Shown piece by piece: positions 51,606-62,941 of a DNA stretch of 64,000 bases (positions are counted from its first letter, which is position 1; each line of letters starts with the position of its first letter). The notes beneath the pieces were generated by a model. The model made no database searches, was not told where the DNA came from, and was given only the letters and a program-made list of their open reading frames with translations. The DNA is taken from the NCBI GenBank assembly GCA_002748735.1, contig PDTC01000012.1:1-64000 (forward strand), given 5' to 3'. The DNA is from Desulfobulbus propionicus. Its GTDB lineage: Bacteria > Desulfobacterota > Desulfobulbia > Desulfobulbales > Desulfobulbaceae. The position numbers and the translations under genes are program-made.

Positions 51606-52883
51606 TCAGTCATCAAAATCCCCTTCCGGTCCCTTGTCTGTGTCCAAAAGAGCTGCTTTCTCGCGAATCTTCGCCTCGGTCCATTCATCAACTGATTCGA
51701 TCCGCCCGCATTTGGGGCCGATATCGTAGGACCCGGCATCGAGTATCGCCTCGACACCGTACCGGGCTGTCCCTGAGGCGTTAAACACCTCGGTGAGCAG
51801 GTAAAAAACAAAATCTTCTACTCGCCGCTCCATGCGTTCACGAATGACACGGGGCTGACCATTGATCCTGTTCTCAAACGGCAGGTTCAGGTTCTTGTAC
51901 GCTCCACCCTTGTACCCCTTTGTCTGGGCGTAGGCTTTCATCTCAGCCCACAGTTCTTCTGAGACACCCTCACCTTCAACTTTGAGGAGATCATCGCCGC
52001 TGAAAACAGCATTGCCGTAATCATCGACCTGCAAGCCCCAGGAAAGCATCTGCAGCGCCGTCGCCACATTGGCCTTGGTCGTTCGAGTTTCCCTGGCAAT
52101 AGCTCGTAACCGCTCGGAACTGTTCCCTGAGGTACCGTGCTGTGCCCCGGAAACACCGTATCCGGCCAGGGCCTCGTGGATACTTTTCGTCAGTTCAACC
52201 TGAATGCCAGCAGCGGAAGCTTCAATACCATGGGATGTTCCGTTGTTCAGGGCAATCCAGTCCGGATAGAGGTGATGGGCATTGAGTCCGCGAATCAGAA
52301 ACAGGCTCTCTGCTTCGTTTGACAGACCCAGCTTACCTTTAATCTCACCGATCTCGGTTTCATACCCTGCCCAGGCAGGGACATATCGACACAGCTCTAT
52401 ATTGGCAAGGAGGTTATCGGCATCAGGCATATGTGAGGCATCAATGGCAATGGAGGTGATGCCGGCCTCAAACAAGGAGGGGATCTCGGCACAGGCAAAA
52501 GGGATATCCGAAGGCTTTTTAATCCCGTAGTGATCGGCATGGACAGCCACAGGAACAGTGATGCCCAGTTCGTTGCAGGCGGCGTCTACCCGTCTGGCAA
52601 TGTTCCAGTAATTAGTGGCGCAGTAGGCATTGTGTCCACCTTCGGAGCGGGCGATTTCAATAAGCAGGGCGGCACGGGCCCGCTGCGCGGCCTTGAGTGC
52701 CCCCCTGATCACCACATTGCTGCGGCCATTGGCGGCAATGGTCATGGCCTGTCCCTTGGCCAGCATGGCCCGGTCAATAACCTTGCCACTCACCAACAGG
52801 GCGCGGGAGTTTGGAAAAAGGGTACGGATGGTAGGTGGCCGTCCCACTGCAAGCGCCAGTTCATACTTGTCGATATAGGTCAT
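51606..52883 (-). CDS. fba: Class II fructose-bisphosphate aldolase (long type)
   Basis: A 425-residue zinc aldolase of the long form often seen in delta-proteobacteria, longer than the ~360-residue E. coli enzyme. Zinc-site [38 protein letters not shown], the [13 protein letters not shown] His region and [18 protein letters not shown] are clear. It cleaves fructose 1,6-bisphosphate in glycolysis or makes it in gluconeogenesis. AAGGAGG lies just before the ATG. Confidence 0.92.
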   Translation of the reverse strand: MTYIDKYELALAVGRPPTIRTLFPNSRALLVSGKVIDRAMLAKGQAMTIAANGRSNVVIRGALKAAQRARAALLIEIARSEGGHNAYCATNYWNIARRVDAACNELGITVPVAVHADHYGIKKPSDIPFACAEIPSLFEAGITSIAIDASHMPDADNLLANIELCRYVPAWAGYETEIGEIKGKLGLSNEAESLFLIRGLNAHHLYPDWIALNNGTSHGIEASAAGIQVELTKSIHEALAGYGVSGAQHGTSGNSSERLRAIARETRTTKANVATALQMLSWGLQVDDYGNAVFSGDDLLKVEGEGVSEELWAEMKAYAQTKGYKGGAYKNLNLPFENRINGQPRVIRERMERRVEDFVFYLLTEVFNASGTARYGVEAILDAGSYDIGPKCGRIESVDEWTEAKIREKAALLDTDKGPEGDFDD

Positions 52884-52948
52884 AACATCCTCCTTTCGTG
52901 CTGATTCAGTGACGAAAAATTCGGTTGTTAGCTGCCAGTCGGCAGTAG

Positions 52949-53712
52949 TTATCCCTGCTCCTTTGTTTCAAACCCTAAAAACGTTTTTTTGGCAAACACC
53001 CCCACCGCATGAATGCTCACCTCATAGAGAATGATCAACGGTCCAGCCATAAACAGCTGGTTGACCACATCTGGAGTTGGGGTAAGAATGGCAGCTATTA
53101 CAAAACTTAACAGTAGTGCGTATTTTCTATTTTTACGGAGAAAATCCTTGTTAACCACGCCAATCTTTGCAAGAAACACCAAAAGCACCGGCAACTCGAA
53201 AACAACACCAAAGGCCAGGAGCAACCTGAGCGATAAGGAGAAATACTCGTTCACTGCCGGCATGGGTTCAAGAAATTCGCTGCCATACCCGATAAGAAAA
53301 CGAAAGGCCGGCGGAAAGACAAAAAAGTAGCCAAACATCGCTCCGGCAAAAAAACAGAGGGTGGAAACCACAGAAAACGGCACCAACACCTTTTTTTCGT
53401 GGTGATAAAGCCCCGGAGCAATGAACCTCCAAAGCTGATGCATGAGCACGGGAACCGCCAGAAGCACCCCACAGACCAGGGCGAGTTTTAGATAAAAAAA
53501 AACCCCTCCTGGTAGGAGGTAAAAATAAGCCCCTTGCTCTCTGGCAGGACGCTGATAAGCGGCCGGAAGAACCAGTCACCAAGAGGACGGATCATGGCAT
53601 ATGCCACAGCAAACCCGATGCCCACGGCGATAAAAGAAATAATCAGGCAGGATCTGAGTTCTGCGAGATGCTCGGTGAGCGGCTGTTTTTCAAATTTTTC
53701 CTGAACCGTCAA
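52949..53712 (-). pseudogene. tatC: Sec-independent translocase TatC, split by a homopolymer frameshift
   Basis: TatC is the core membrane subunit of the twin-arginine exporter. The N-terminal frame (53712-53488) gives MTVQEKFEKQPLTEHLAELR to FTSYQEGFFFI and then stops. The rest (to 52949) continues in another frame, YLKLALVCGVLLAVPVLMHQ then LWRFIAPGLYHHEKKVLVPF. The break falls in a T9 run (A9 at 53495-53503 on the plus strand); ten T would join the two as EGFFFYLKLAL, exactly the family pattern. The restored protein has six membrane helices and normal length, about 254. A real mutation, a sequencing error, or expression by slippage are all possible. Marked pseudogene only because of the broken frame. 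Confidence 0.85.
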
Positions 53713-53815
53713 GGCGCTGTGTATCTCTTTGGTAAACGTGTATGAATGGTATGTTCAGGGGCAAACATTACCCCATTTATTGGCTAAAGTAAACAAGACA
53801 GGCCGGCAATAGTGT

Positions 53816-53845
53816 TTGACTTGCCGCCAACCAAGACGATAGAAT
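53816..53845 (+). promoter_or_regulatory. Putative sigma-70 promoter of the two-component operon
   Basis: TTGACT (53816-53821), 18-base spacer, TAGAAT (53840-53845), about 45 bp before the response-regulator ATG. Both hexamers match five of six positions. Confidence 0.55.
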
Positions 53846-53889
53846 AGTGTGTAACATAAGAGCTTCTTTACTTTTTCCAAATTTCATCC

Positions 53890-55251
53890 ATGACATCCAT
53901 TCTGATCGTCGACGACGAACTGAGCATGCGGGAGTTCCTCAAGATCCTCCTTACCAAGGAAGGATATGAGGTCTCTGCGGCCGAAGACGGCGCATCTGCA
54001 CTGCTGCATGCGGAAAAAAACCAGCCAGACCTCGTCATCACCGACATCCGTATGCCAGGGATGAATGGTCTGGATTTGCTGGCAGAAATCAAAGAGCGCT
54101 ATCCTGAGGTGGCTGTTATCATGATGACTGCTTTTGCCTCTCCCGAGGATGCGGTCTCTGCCATGAAAAACGGCGCCTTTGACTACATCACCAAGCCTTT
54201 CAACGTCGATGAGATCAAACGCATTATCCGTTCTGCCCTGAAAAAAAGAGGGATAGCACAGGCGGAAACAGCCAGAGGCGTCCCGGATATTATCGGACAA
54301 AGCCCGGAAATGGTGAAAATTTTCGATATGATCCGTCGCATTGCCCCCACGCCTGCTAATGTGCTCATCTACGGTGAATCGGGAACAGGAAAAGAACTGG
54401 TGGCCAAGGCCATCCACAAACTCAGCAGGGTTGCCGACAGACCCTTTGTGCCGATCACCTGTAGCGCCATTCCGGAAAGCCTTTTGGAGTCCGAGCTCTT
54501 TGGTCACGTCAAGGGCTCGTTTACCGGCGCGGTGGCCGACAAGGCCGGCCTGTTCCAACAGGCTGATGAGGGGACCGCTTTTCTTGATGAGATCGGCGAG
54601 TTAACCCCTATCATCCAGACCAAGCTCTTACGGGTACTGCAGGAACGCGAATTTATGCCGGTGGGATCAACGCGTACCCGGCAGGTCAATGTTCGCATCC
54701 TCTCCGCCACCAACCGTATCCTTGAGGAGGAAATCGTCAAAGGCAGCTTTCGGGAAGACCTGTACTACAGACTCGCGGTGGTACCCATAAGGGTGCCGCC
54801 CCTCAGGGAACGCAAAGGCGACGTGCCTGTCCTGGTCGAGCATTTTCTAAAGAAATATGCAAGACTTCTTGGCAAGGAAGTACAAACCATCAGCAGTTAT
54901 GGCATGGAAGTGTTGATGAATTATGATTTTCCTGGCAATGTTCGTGAATTGGAAAATATCATAGAACGCGGTGTTGCGCTGGAGAGCTCAAACATCATTT
55001 TACCCGATAACCTCATTGTCTCCAGTCGTCGACGCAACGGCGACAGCAGTAAAGAACCACTGTTTATCGCAGCTGAGGATGAAAACGAACTCTTTGAACG
55101 AGGCCTGGAGGACGTTCTTGTGGATGTGGAAAAAAAGATGATTCTCCATGCCCTTGACAAGGCCGGAAACTCAAAAATGCAGGCTGCGGATCTCCTCAAG
55201 ATCAGTTTTCGCTCCTTACGATACAAGACAAAAAAATACGAGATAGACTAG
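53890..55251 (+). CDS. Sigma-54-dependent response regulator (NtrC/PilR family)
   Basis: A 453-residue activator. Receiver domain with phospho-acceptor Asp52 (DLVITDIRMPGMNG) and KPF switch Lys. AAA+ domain with Walker A GESGTGKE (162-169), the sigma-54 contact loop GSFTGA (209-214, canonical GAFTGA with Ala to Ser), Walker B GTAFLDEIGEL and sensor FREDLYYRLAVVPIRVPPLRER. C-terminal Fis-type HTH (MILHALDKAGNSKMQAADLLKIS). It is immediately followed by its sensor kinase. The gene pair resembles PilR/PilS, which control type IV pili, but target genes are not in the window. Confidence 0.93.
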   Translation: MTSILIVDDELSMREFLKILLTKEGYEVSAAEDGASALLHAEKNQPDLVITDIRMPGMNGLDLLAEIKERYPEVAVIMMTAFASPEDAVSAMKNGAFDYITKPFNVDEIKRIIRSALKKRGIAQAETARGVPDIIGQSPEMVKIFDMIRRIAPTPANVLIYGESGTGKELVAKAIHKLSRVADRPFVPITCSAIPESLLESELFGHVKGSFTGAVADKAGLFQQADEGTAFLDEIGELTPIIQTKLLRVLQEREFMPVGSTRTRQVNVRILSATNRILEEEIVKGSFREDLYYRLAVVPIRVPPLRERKGDVPVLVEHFLKKYARLLGKEVQTISSYGMEVLMNYDFPGNVRELENIIERGVALESSNIILPDNLIVSSRRRNGDSSKEPLFIAAEDENELFERGLEDVLVDVEKKMILHALDKAGNSKMQAADLLKISFRSLRYKTKKYEID

Positions 55252-55256
55252 GCACC

Positions 55257-56966
55257 ATGGCAAGCTCTTCGCGCAGACCAACACTGCTTATCCCGGTGCG
55301 GGACACCGACCAGCAACTGGCCTATCACATTCTCTGGTTACTGGTTATCAGAGTGACCCTTTTCTGTCTACTCATTGGCCTTACCCTTGTCATCCGGAGA
55401 GCAGGGCTTGAGGTTATTCTCCCACCCCTGTTTTTCACGCTATGTTTTCTCCTGCTCATCTTCGGGTTTTCCATTGGCTCCGCCTTCATCCTGCAAAGAC
55501 ACAGACAGCGTCTGAAGCGCTTTGGCGGCATTCAGCTGCTCAGTGACGTTTTTTTTACGGCAGTCCTTGTCTATGCCACAGGTTGCTCCCAGTCGATCTT
55601 CACCCCTGTCTTTATCTTTCCTGTTATTGCCGGCGGCCTGATTCTCTATCGCATTGGTGGACTCATGCCAGCAGCAGCAGCCACCATTCTTTACGGGCTG
55701 CTCCTTGTTCTCGAGTATTACAATATTCTCCCCGGATACTTCGCTGCCACACCATACATCCACCCCGAGAACTACCTGTACAGCAGCAGCCTGTTTGCCG
55801 TGTATGGGCTCACCTTTTTTCTGGTTGCCCTGCTCAGTGCCATGCTCTCGCGAAGACTGCGCTCGACCGAAGAACAGCTCTCACACACGGTACTGCAGTA
55901 TGATCGCCTCTCTCTCCTGTACAAGCAGATCTTCGACAACATTCCCACAGGTATCATAACCACCAACCAAGAGGACAGAATCACCTCTTTTAACCATGCC
56001 GCTGAACGCATCACCGGCTATCTGGTGGACGCGGTCGCCGGACGTCCCCTCGCCGAGTTGTTTCCAGAAATACGCCTGGATCTCAACAATCGACGGAATG
56101 TCTGTGACCTCAAAAAACAAGAAGGCGATATTATCCGGGCCGGTTACTCTATCTCTGAGCTAAAGATGCCCGAAGCTACATCCGGGGCGCCCATAGAGGA
56201 GGCCAACTGCAAGGTGATCACCCTGCAGGATATCAGCAAGATCGAGCAGATGGAACGCCAAGTCCGTGAGGCGGAAAAGATGGCGGCCATAGGAGAGCTG
56301 AGCGCCTCAATTGCCCACGATTTCCGCAATCCCCTTGCAGCGATTTCCGGTTCAGCCCAGCTCTTATCACTGGAAAAGGGAGAGACCATCGACGACGCAA
56401 CCCTGGAGGTTACGTCATCGATTATCGTGCGAGAATCCAAGCGGATGGCCAAAACCATCACAGACTTTCTCCAGTTTGCCCGGCCAGCAGCGATTCAGGC
56501 AGAGTGGTTTGACCTGGCCCGCATGGTCGATGAAGTGGTAACCTCACTCCCCTCCCCCTGCTGCACCCGTATACAGGTAGATATTGCCGCCAATATCGAT
56601 GCCTGGGGTGACCGTCAACAGCTCCAGACGGTGTTCAGGCATGTGCTGGAAAATGCCTGCACCTTTGCAAAAAATCCCAAAGACAAGGTTCACCTCCAGG
56701 CCCGTGAATCAGATCAGGACGAAAACCTCCTTGTCGTCAAGGTCATTGATGCCGGTCCAGGGATAGCGCCGGCCACAAAAGAGCATATCTTTGCGCCGTT
56801 CTTCTCTACCCGGGAGTCAGGCACAGGACTCGGTCTTGCCATTGTTCACCAGATTATCGACGCCCATGGAGGCCAGGTGGAGGTCATCAACCTGCAACCG
56901 CAGGGATGCGAGGTCCGCCTCCTCCTGCCCGGTCCGGAAGCCGCTGTCAGTCTCACTCCGCCCTGA
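55257..56966 (+). CDS. Membrane sensor histidine kinase (PilS-like)
   Basis: A 569-residue kinase. Residues ~25-200 hold six transmembrane helices in PilS-like layout. A PAS-like domain follows ([20 protein letters not shown] to LAELFPEIR). Then comes the dimerisation/phosphorylation helix with His354 ([21 protein letters not shown]) and an ATPase domain with VLENACTFA (N box), DAGPGIAPA (G1) and [12 protein letters not shown] (G2). It begins five bases after the regulator stop, giving a tight operon. Its last 14 bases overlap murA end-to-end on the opposite strand. Confidence 0.93.
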   Translation: MASSSRRPTLLIPVRDTDQQLAYHILWLLVIRVTLFCLLIGLTLVIRRAGLEVILPPLFFTLCFLLLIFGFSIGSAFILQRHRQRLKRFGGIQLLSDVFFTAVLVYATGCSQSIFTPVFIFPVIAGGLILYRIGGLMPAAAATILYGLLLVLEYYNILPGYFAATPYIHPENYLYSSSLFAVYGLTFFLVALLSAMLSRRLRSTEEQLSHTVLQYDRLSLLYKQIFDNIPTGIITTNQEDRITSFNHAAERITGYLVDAVAGRPLAELFPEIRLDLNNRRNVCDLKKQEGDIIRAGYSISELKMPEATSGAPIEEANCKVITLQDISKIEQMERQVREAEKMAAIGELSASIAHDFRNPLAAISGSAQLLSLEKGETIDDATLEVTSSIIVRESKRMAKTITDFLQFARPAAIQAEWFDLARMVDEVVTSLPSPCCTRIQVDIAANIDAWGDRQQLQTVFRHVLENACTFAKNPKDKVHLQARESDQDENLLVVKVIDAGPGIAPATKEHIFAPFFSTRESGTGLGLAIVHQIIDAHGGQVEVINLQPQGCEVRLLLPGPEAAVSLTPP

Positions 56967-58239
56967 CCTTCTCGATATCTGCGCCCAACGCCTGCAGCTT
57001 GTCAACCATATGTTCGTATCCGCGTTCCAGGTGGTAGACTCGCAGGACCTCGGTAACCCCGGATGCAGCCAGCCCGGCAATAACCAAAGATGCCGAGGCA
57101 CGCAGATCCGTGGCCATGACCGGGGCTCCGCATAATCGTTCACGACCAACGCCCCGAACAATCGCTGAAGACTTGTCAATGGTGATGTCCGCCCCCAGCC
57201 GCTGCAGTTCAGCCACATGCATAAAACGATTTTCAAAGATAGATTCAGTGATAATGGCTGTACCTTCGGCGAGAACCATCAGGGCCATGAACTGCGCCTG
57301 AAGGTCTGTGGGGAACCCAGGATATGGCAAGGTGCGGACGTCTACGCTTTGTAACTGGCAGGTATTTCCAGCATCTCCCCATGGACAGACAACATGAAAG
57401 GAGTTTTCCCCCTGTCGAACGATAACCCCGGCCTGTTGCAGTTTCTCCACCAGTGCCGAGTTGTGGGCGGGAATACATCCCTTGATTTCAGCTTCTCCGC
57501 CTGTCGCAGCCACTGCAATCAGGTATGTTCCAGTCTCTATCCGGTCGTCAACGATGCTGGCCCGAGCCGGGGTGAGGTGCTCTACCCCTCGAATGGTCAA
57601 CTCATCACTGCCATCACCCTCAATCTCTGCGCCCATGCTGCGGAGCATTTCGATCAGATTGCCCACTTCGGGTTCACGGGCGGCATTCTTCAGGACTGTC
57701 ACGCCCCTGGCCTTCACTGAGGCCATCAACAGATTCTCGGTAGCGGTGACAGAAGGAGTGTCAAAGTAAACGGTAGCCCCCTGCATATACCCTTCAACCC
57801 TGGCTTCCACATACCCCTGCTCCAGTTCAGTACGCACACCCAGCTGCTCAAATCCCTGCAGATGATAGTTGACCGGCCTGGCTCCTATGGCGCAGCCACC
57901 GGGCAAAGATACTCTGGCATAACCGGCCCTCGCCAGTAACGGCCCAAGAACAAGGACAGAGGCACGCATGGTCTTGACCAGCTCATAGGGGGCCTCAGCA
58001 CCGCTAAGGTGAGCAGTATTGATGCGTACCTGGGACCCTTCTCGCGTGTACTTGGCACCAAGGGTCTCCAGTACCCGCAGCATGGTGCGGGTGTCGCGCA
58101 GATCAGGAACATTTTCCAGGGTATGCCAACCCGGCGTCAGCAATGTTGCGGCCATCAGCGGCAGAGCTGCATTCTTGGCACCGCTGATCTCTACAGTCCC
58201 GTTGAGAGGCCGTCCGCCTCGAATAAGTAACTTGTCCAT
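56953..58239 (-). CDS. murA: UDP-N-acetylglucosamine 1-carboxyvinyltransferase
   Basis: A 428-residue EPSP-synthase-fold enzyme; first committed step of peptidoglycan synthesis. The catalytic Cys116 lies in [15 protein letters not shown], so it is the fosfomycin-sensitive Cys type. N-terminal [23 protein letters not shown] and the C-terminal [19 protein letters not shown] are conserved. Start at 58239. It is last of the minus-strand rho-rpmE-prfA-prmC-murA block. Confidence 0.96.
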   Translation of the reverse strand: MDKLLIRGGRPLNGTVEISGAKNAALPLMAATLLTPGWHTLENVPDLRDTRTMLRVLETLGAKYTREGSQVRINTAHLSGAEAPYELVKTMRASVLVLGPLLARAGYARVSLPGGCAIGARPVNYHLQGFEQLGVRTELEQGYVEARVEGYMQGATVYFDTPSVTATENLLMASVKARGVTVLKNAAREPEVGNLIEMLRSMGAEIEGDGSDELTIRGVEHLTPARASIVDDRIETGTYLIAVAATGGEAEIKGCIPAHNSALVEKLQQAGVIVRQGENSFHVVCPWGDAGNTCQLQSVDVRTLPYPGFPTDLQAQFMALMVLAEGTAIITESIFENRFMHVAELQRLGADITIDKSSAIVRGVGRERLCGAPVMATDLRASASLVIAGLAASGVTEVLRVYHLERGYEHMVDKLQALGADIEKVRAE

Positions 58240-58287
58240 ATCCTTTCACGTCTCAACATCTAATGATTATCTGTAAACAATGACCAC

Positions 58288-59160
58288 TTACCCAGCAGTC
58301 GGGACAGGGCGACGGCTGGCCATAACGACCCGTGGCCGGTCAGCCCAGTCATAACGCACTGTTGCTTCAGTGTACTGCTCCTGTGAGGCAAACAGCTCCA
58401 GGACATCGCCCTCCTGGTCTGCCCCGATTTCACAGCACAACAGGCCACCTGGCCGCAGATATTGCCAGGCAGTGTCAACAATCCGGACAAGGCAGTCCAT
58501 TCCTTTGCTGCCGGCAGCCAGGGCCTGTCTGGGCTCCCAGCACCGGACTTCGGGGGCCAGCCGTGGCAGCTCGTTTTCATCGACATACGGTGGATTGCTG
58601 ACAAGTACATCAACCAATGCTAGTGGAGCAAGCGGAGCGAACAGATCACCGTGAACGAGCTGAACTCGAGAGTGTACCCCATGTTGACGAATATTTTTTT
58701 CAGCATAGACAAGGGCTTCTGCGGACAGGTCGATAGCCATAACCCGGCATGGCAGCTCCCTGGCAAGGACGGTGGCAATAACGCCGCTGCCGGTACACAG
58801 GTCCAGGACCAGGTCAGCAGGGCGCTTGTTTCCTTGTATCTCATCAAGGACACAGGTAAGGAGAAACTCGGTTTCCGGTCTGGGCACGAGCACTCCGGGT
58901 CCCACCTGAAAATCCAGCGACCAAAACTCTCTTTTTCCAAGAATATATGCCAGGGGTTCACGCTGGAGCCGCCGCCTGATCACCCCTTCACAGGCTGCCG
59001 CAGCTGTTGGCGAGACTTCTTCTTTCAGTCGAAGATACAGTTGACTACGGGTAAGCCCCAGGCTTTCCTGAAGGAGTAGCCGAGCCTCGCTCTGAAACTC
59101 TTCGATGCCGGCCTGTTGCAGTCGGTCACCGGTCAGTTCGAGCAACTCGACAATACGCAT
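58288..59160 (-). CDS. prmC: Release factor glutamine methyltransferase
   Basis: A 290-residue SAM-dependent methyltransferase that methylates the GGQ glutamine of release factors. The SAM site is VLDLCTGSGVIATVLARE (usual DLGTGSG, here with Cys) and the catalytic motif is VSNPPYVDENEL. PRPETEFLL and the N-terminal helical PrmC domain are present. The start at 59160 is four bases from the prfA stop, so prfA and prmC are co-transcribed, substrate next to enzyme. Confidence 0.94.
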   Translation of the reverse strand: MRIVELLELTGDRLQQAGIEEFQSEARLLLQESLGLTRSQLYLRLKEEVSPTAAAACEGVIRRRLQREPLAYILGKREFWSLDFQVGPGVLVPRPETEFLLTCVLDEIQGNKRPADLVLDLCTGSGVIATVLARELPCRVMAIDLSAEALVYAEKNIRQHGVHSRVQLVHGDLFAPLAPLALVDVLVSNPPYVDENELPRLAPEVRCWEPRQALAAGSKGMDCLVRIVDTAWQYLRPGGLLCCEIGADQEGDVLELFASQEQYTEATVRYDWADRPRVVMASRRPVPTAG

Positions 59161-59164
59161 GGTT

Positions 59165-60235
59165 TCAGTACGTGGTCTTGAGTAACTCTGCCTGATGATG
59201 GGTGATGAGGGGCAAGACAATCTCATTCAACGCCCCGGAAAGAATTTGCTCCAACTTGTACAGGGTCAAGTTGATCCGGTGATCGGTCACCCGTCCTTGC
59301 GGGAAATTGTAGGTGCGTATCCGCTCACTGCGATCACCAGACCCCACCTGGCTTTTGCGATCTTGGGAGATCTGGTCCTGGCGCTCCTGTTCCATGCGAT
59401 CAAGGAGTCTGGCCCGAAGGACCTGCAGGGCCTTTGCCTTGTTCTTGTGCTGTGATTTTTCATCCTGGCAGGTGACAACCAGGCCAGTGGGAAGATGTGT
59501 GATGCGTACTGCTGAATCAGTGGTATTGACCGACTGGCCACCGGGCCCTGAAGACCGGTAGACATCAAACTTCAGTTCATTGGGTTCAATATGGAGATCC
59601 ACCTCCTCTGCCTCGGGAATAATGGCGACGGTAACCGCTGAGGTATGGATTCTTCCCTGGGCCTCGGTTTCGGGTACTCGCTGGACCCGGTGAACGCCAG
59701 ATTCGAACTTGAGTTTCGAGTACACCTGATCGCCACTGATCAGGGCGATAATTTCCTTGAACCCGCCGATGCCAATGGGATTGGAACTCATCGTCTCCAC
59801 CTTCCAGCCCTGAACCTCGGCAAAGCGGCTGTACATTCGGTAGAGATCAGCGGCAAACAGTGCTGCCTCATCACCACCAGTACCGGCGCGAATCTCGAGA
59901 AAAATATTTTTCTCGTCATTGGGATCACGGGGCAGCAGGTTGAGACGAATTTCTTCTTCGAGACGCTGTTTCTCCTCTTCAAGCTCCTCCTGTTCCTGTC
60001 TGGCAAGCTCAACCAGTTCCTGGTCTTCAGCCTCTTCCCACAACAACATTTCATTGGCCTTGAGCTCTCGCTCCACTTGCCGGTAGCGCTCGTGCAGCTG
60101 CGCAAGTTTTGCCACAACACCATGCTCGCGGACGACTTTTTGAAAATGCTGCTGATCACTGACCAACGAAGGGTCTGCAAGCTGCATCTCCAGCTCTTTG
60201 CGTCGATCTTCGATATCGAGCAGGTTTTCAAACAT
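59165..60235 (-). CDS. prfA: Peptide chain release factor 1
   Basis: A 356-residue class I release factor for UAA/UAG. The peptidyl-hydrolysis GGQ sits in [19 protein letters not shown], preceded by [22 protein letters not shown]. The C-terminal [17 protein letters not shown] is conserved. The start at 60235 is the family MFENLL; the longer frame upstream is not conserved. It is followed by prmC. Confidence 0.96.
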   Translation of the reverse strand: MFENLLDIEDRRKELEMQLADPSLVSDQQHFQKVVREHGVVAKLAQLHERYRQVERELKANEMLLWEEAEDQELVELARQEQEELEEEKQRLEEEIRLNLLPRDPNDEKNIFLEIRAGTGGDEAALFAADLYRMYSRFAEVQGWKVETMSSNPIGIGGFKEIIALISGDQVYSKLKFESGVHRVQRVPETEAQGRIHTSAVTVAIIPEAEEVDLHIEPNELKFDVYRSSGPGGQSVNTTDSAVRITHLPTGLVVTCQDEKSQHKNKAKALQVLRARLLDRMEQERQDQISQDRKSQVGSGDRSERIRTYNFPQGRVTDHRINLTLYKLEQILSGALNEIVLPLITHHQAELLKTTY

Positions 60236-60352
60236 AACATCCCCGCGTTGACGATAAACGGCGTTGAAAAACGTAGCGGCAAGTAACCAAAGGATAAAAA
60301 AATCCACACACGACGCAAAGGCCCCGCATGTGGATGCTAACAGAAATATTGA

Positions 60353-60565
60353 CTATTTCTTGTTTTCCAGATGTTTGGCGTATTTTTTCTTGAATTTTTC
60401 AATGCGTCCTGCAGTGTCAATCAGTTTCTGCTTGCCGGTAAAGAAGGGGTGGCAGGCTGAGCAGATCTCCACCTTCATTTCCTTGTTGACACTGCCCAGG
60501 GGAACTTCGTGGCCGCAGGCGCATACCGCTTTAATTTTATGATATTCCGGATGGATATCAGGTTT
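60353..60565 (-). CDS. rpmE: 50S ribosomal protein L31
   Basis: A 70-residue ribosomal protein: [22 protein letters not shown], then [20 protein letters not shown]. Two Cys pairs (CAC and CSAC) identify the zinc-binding (C+) type. AGGATTG precedes the ATG at 60565; the TATATT box at about 60625-60635 could give it its own promoter. It sits between rho and prfA. Confidence 0.95.
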   Translation of the reverse strand, partial: KPDIHPEYHKIKAVCACGHEVPLGSVNKEMKVEICSACHPFFTGKQKLIDTAGRIEKFKKKYAKHLENKK

Positions 60566-60666
60566 CATTAACCAATCCTCCACACATAGGGTCGCAAGTA
60601 ATAGTACTAATGTCTAACAGCGTAATATACCTTTTTTGTAATATTTTAAAAGGAAAAAAACAGGCT

Positions 60667-61914
60667 CTATCGATTCATGGAGGCAAAAAACTCTTCATTC
60701 GACTTGGTCTGCGACATCTTATCGACGAGGAACTCCATGGCATCTGCCGGGTTCATGGGGCTGAGCAGTTTTCGCAGGATCCAGATCCTGTTGAGTTCCT
60801 CTTCGGGTAGCAGCAGATCTTCTTTTCTGGTGCCGGACTTAAGGATATCAATGGCCGGATAAATACGACGGTTTGCCATCTTGCGGTCAAGTACAATCTC
60901 CATATTACCGGTGCCCTTGAACTCTTCGAAGATAACCTCGTCCATGCGGCTACCAGTATCGATAAGCGCTGTCGCAAGGATGGTCAGGCTACCGCCCTCC
61001 TCGACATTTCTGGCGGCGCCAAAAAAACGCTTGGGACGATGCAGGGCATTGGCCTCGACACCACCGGAGAGGATCTTGCCGGAAGCGGGTGTCACGGTAT
61101 TATAGGCCCGGGCCAGGCGGGTTATGGAGTCCAGCAGAATCACGACATCCTTTTTGTGCTCAACCAGCCGCTTTGCCTTGGCAATAACCATTTCCGCAAC
61201 CTGGATGTGCCGCTGGGGTGGCTCATCAAAGGTGGAGCTTACCACCTCTGCATCCACATTGCGTTTCATGTCAGTGACCTCCTCAGGCCGCTCGTCGATG
61301 AGCAGGACAATCAGGACAATCTCCTTGTGGTTATGGACGATGGAGTTGGCAATTTTTTGCATCAATACCGTTTTCCCGGTTCTGGGAGGGGCAACGATCA
61401 GGCCGCGCTGCCCCTTTCCCAGCGGACTCATGGTATTCATCACCCGCATGGAGTAATTGTCGGGCTGCATCTCCAGATTGATACGTTCCTCCGGATGCAA
61501 TGGGGTAAGATTGACAAAAACGGTTTTGTTGCGTGCTGCCTCTGGGAGCTCGTAGTTGATGGAGTTGATTTTGAGCAGGGCAAAATAGCGCTCATTGTCC
61601 TTAGGCGCTCGTACCTCTCCTTCGATAGTGTCTCCGGTTCGAAGATTAAGGCGACGTATCTGTGAAGGAGAGACATAGATATCATCTGGTCCGGGAAGAT
61701 AATTGTAATCAGGGGCTCGCAGGAACCCGAACCCATCCTGCAGTACCTCGAGAACTCCGCTGCCCATCAGTTTACCGTCCTCAATGGCCTGGGCCTTGAG
61801 AATGGCAAAGATCAGCTCCTGCTTGCGCATGGTACTGTAGCCTTCGATACCCAAAGATGCCGCAAGTGTAACAAGTTCCTTGATTTTTCTGTTTTTCAAT
61901 TCATTGGCATTCAT
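60667..61914 (-). CDS. rho: Transcription termination factor Rho
   Basis: A 415-residue hexameric RNA helicase. The RNA-binding N-terminus has [15 protein letters not shown] and [28 protein letters not shown]. The ATPase has Walker [16 protein letters not shown], Walker [16 protein letters not shown], and the Q-loop/R-loop region ending GTRKEDLL. No intrinsic terminator follows and the next genes are co-directional. A long 5' leader (about 350 nt) precedes it, as in Rho-autoregulated genes. Confidence 0.96.
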   Translation of the reverse strand: MNANELKNRKIKELVTLAASLGIEGYSTMRKQELIFAILKAQAIEDGKLMGSGVLEVLQDGFGFLRAPDYNYLPGPDDIYVSPSQIRRLNLRTGDTIEGEVRAPKDNERYFALLKINSINYELPEAARNKTVFVNLTPLHPEERINLEMQPDNYSMRVMNTMSPLGKGQRGLIVAPPRTGKTVLMQKIANSIVHNHKEIVLIVLLIDERPEEVTDMKRNVDAEVVSSTFDEPPQRHIQVAEMVIAKAKRLVEHKKDVVILLDSITRLARAYNTVTPASGKILSGGVEANALHRPKRFFGAARNVEEGGSLTILATALIDTGSRMDEVIFEEFKGTGNMEIVLDRKMANRRIYPAIDILKSGTRKEDLLLPEEELNRIWILRKLLSPMNPADAMEFLVDKMSQTKSNEEFFASMNR

Positions 61915-62332
61915 TGACCAGTCTCTCCTCCTGTGGCGGTCAAAATGTCGGGGGCAGGGCTAAGGCATCGCCTGCGGCCCCATGTCATCGCAGGTACGGC
62001 TCATGCCGGATGTCTGCGACAGGTGTCTTTTCGGAAACAGTGGATTTCAATAATAACGGATGGCTTACAGCTAATTGTAGTCAAACAGGATAGTATACGT
62101 ACACCCCAACATCATATCCATGGAGTCTGTGATACAAGGCGGGAACAATCTGCGGATCAAGGCAACGTTCTGCACATTCTCCTAACTGCAGAGAAAAAGT
62201 ATCGCATATATTTGTCAACAGGATCTATTAAGAACAGAAGAACAAGGCACGAACGTTACTGTTTGCTGTGCCTGTCCTTTTGTATTTACTTTGGAATAGA
62301 CTGTCAAGATCTTTCTCAAAAAAACATCAGAA
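61915..62332. other. Rho leader region
   Basis: About 420 bp without a gene (the plus-strand frame 61933-62340 has no family features). It includes a promoter candidate at 62279-62307, giving a ~350-nt leader, and a hairpin (cctgcg/cgcagg) around 61972-61996. In E. coli rho is autoregulated by termination in its leader; that is a plausible model here. Confidence 0.5.
62279..62307 (-). promoter_or_regulatory. Putative sigma-70 promoter of rho
   Basis: On the minus strand a perfect TTGACA (62302-62307) is followed after 17 bases by TACAAA (62279-62284). It lies after the coaE stop and would start the long rho leader. Confidence 0.5.
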
Positions 62333-62941
62333 TCAAGTGAAAAATTCTCCGGCAAGCAATCGTTTGGCAAGCGTATTCACCTGCTGCCTGGTTGACTCGT
62401 GACTCCCACTGTTATCGAGGCGATAATCTGCAAGCCTCATCTTCTCCTCAAGGCTCATCTGTGCGGCAAGAGCGGCCCGGGCCTGCTCTGGGGTAACCTG
62501 GTCACGGCTGACAATGCGCCTGATCCGCTCAGCTTCCGGTGCCCACACGACGATGATGAGATCCGCCATCTTCTCCCAGCCTGCCTCAAATAACAGGGGC
62601 ACGTCAGCCACCGCCATCGCACGAGGAGATTTTTCAAGTTTTTCTTCAGCAACAGCTGCAGCCAGGGGGTGCAACAGGCCATCAACACGAGCCCGGAGCC
62701 GGGCATCCGTAAACAGCGCCTGCCTGAGCTTTTTGCGGTCAAGGCGTTTTTCCATATCGAGAAAACGCGCACCAAAAACCTGGCACAACGCATGAAGTCC
62801 CTTACCACCCGGCTGCAGAAGTTCTCGGCAGACCAGGTCAAGATCAAGATACTCTGCTTCGCACGCTCGGGCCAGCTGCCGGGCGACCGTTGATTTACCG
62901 GAACCGATCCCTCCGGTCACGGCCAGGACTTTGGGCCTCAC
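62333..62941 (-). CDS. coaE: Dephospho-CoA kinase
   Basis: A 202-residue P-loop kinase, last step of coenzyme A synthesis. Walker A VTGGIGSGKSTVARQL at the N-terminus, the substrate Asp/Arg region DLDLVCRELLQPGGKGLHAL, and VADVPLLFEAGWEKMAD are family marks. The start ATG overlaps the rluD stop by 4 bases, so the pair is coupled. Confidence 0.95.
   Translation of the reverse strand: MRPKVLAVTGGIGSGKSTVARQLARACEAEYLDLDLVCRELLQPGGKGLHALCQVFGARFLDMEKRLDRKKLRQALFTDARLRARVDGLLHPLAAAVAEEKLEKSPRAMAVADVPLLFEAGWEKMADLIIVVWAPEAERIRRIVSRDQVTPEQARAALAAQMSLEEKMRLADYRLDNSGSHESTRQQVNTLAKRLLAGEFFT

Noticed and set aside
61933-62340. Plus-strand 135-codon frame in the rho leader
   Set aside because: No family features, and its composition looks like non-coding DNA.
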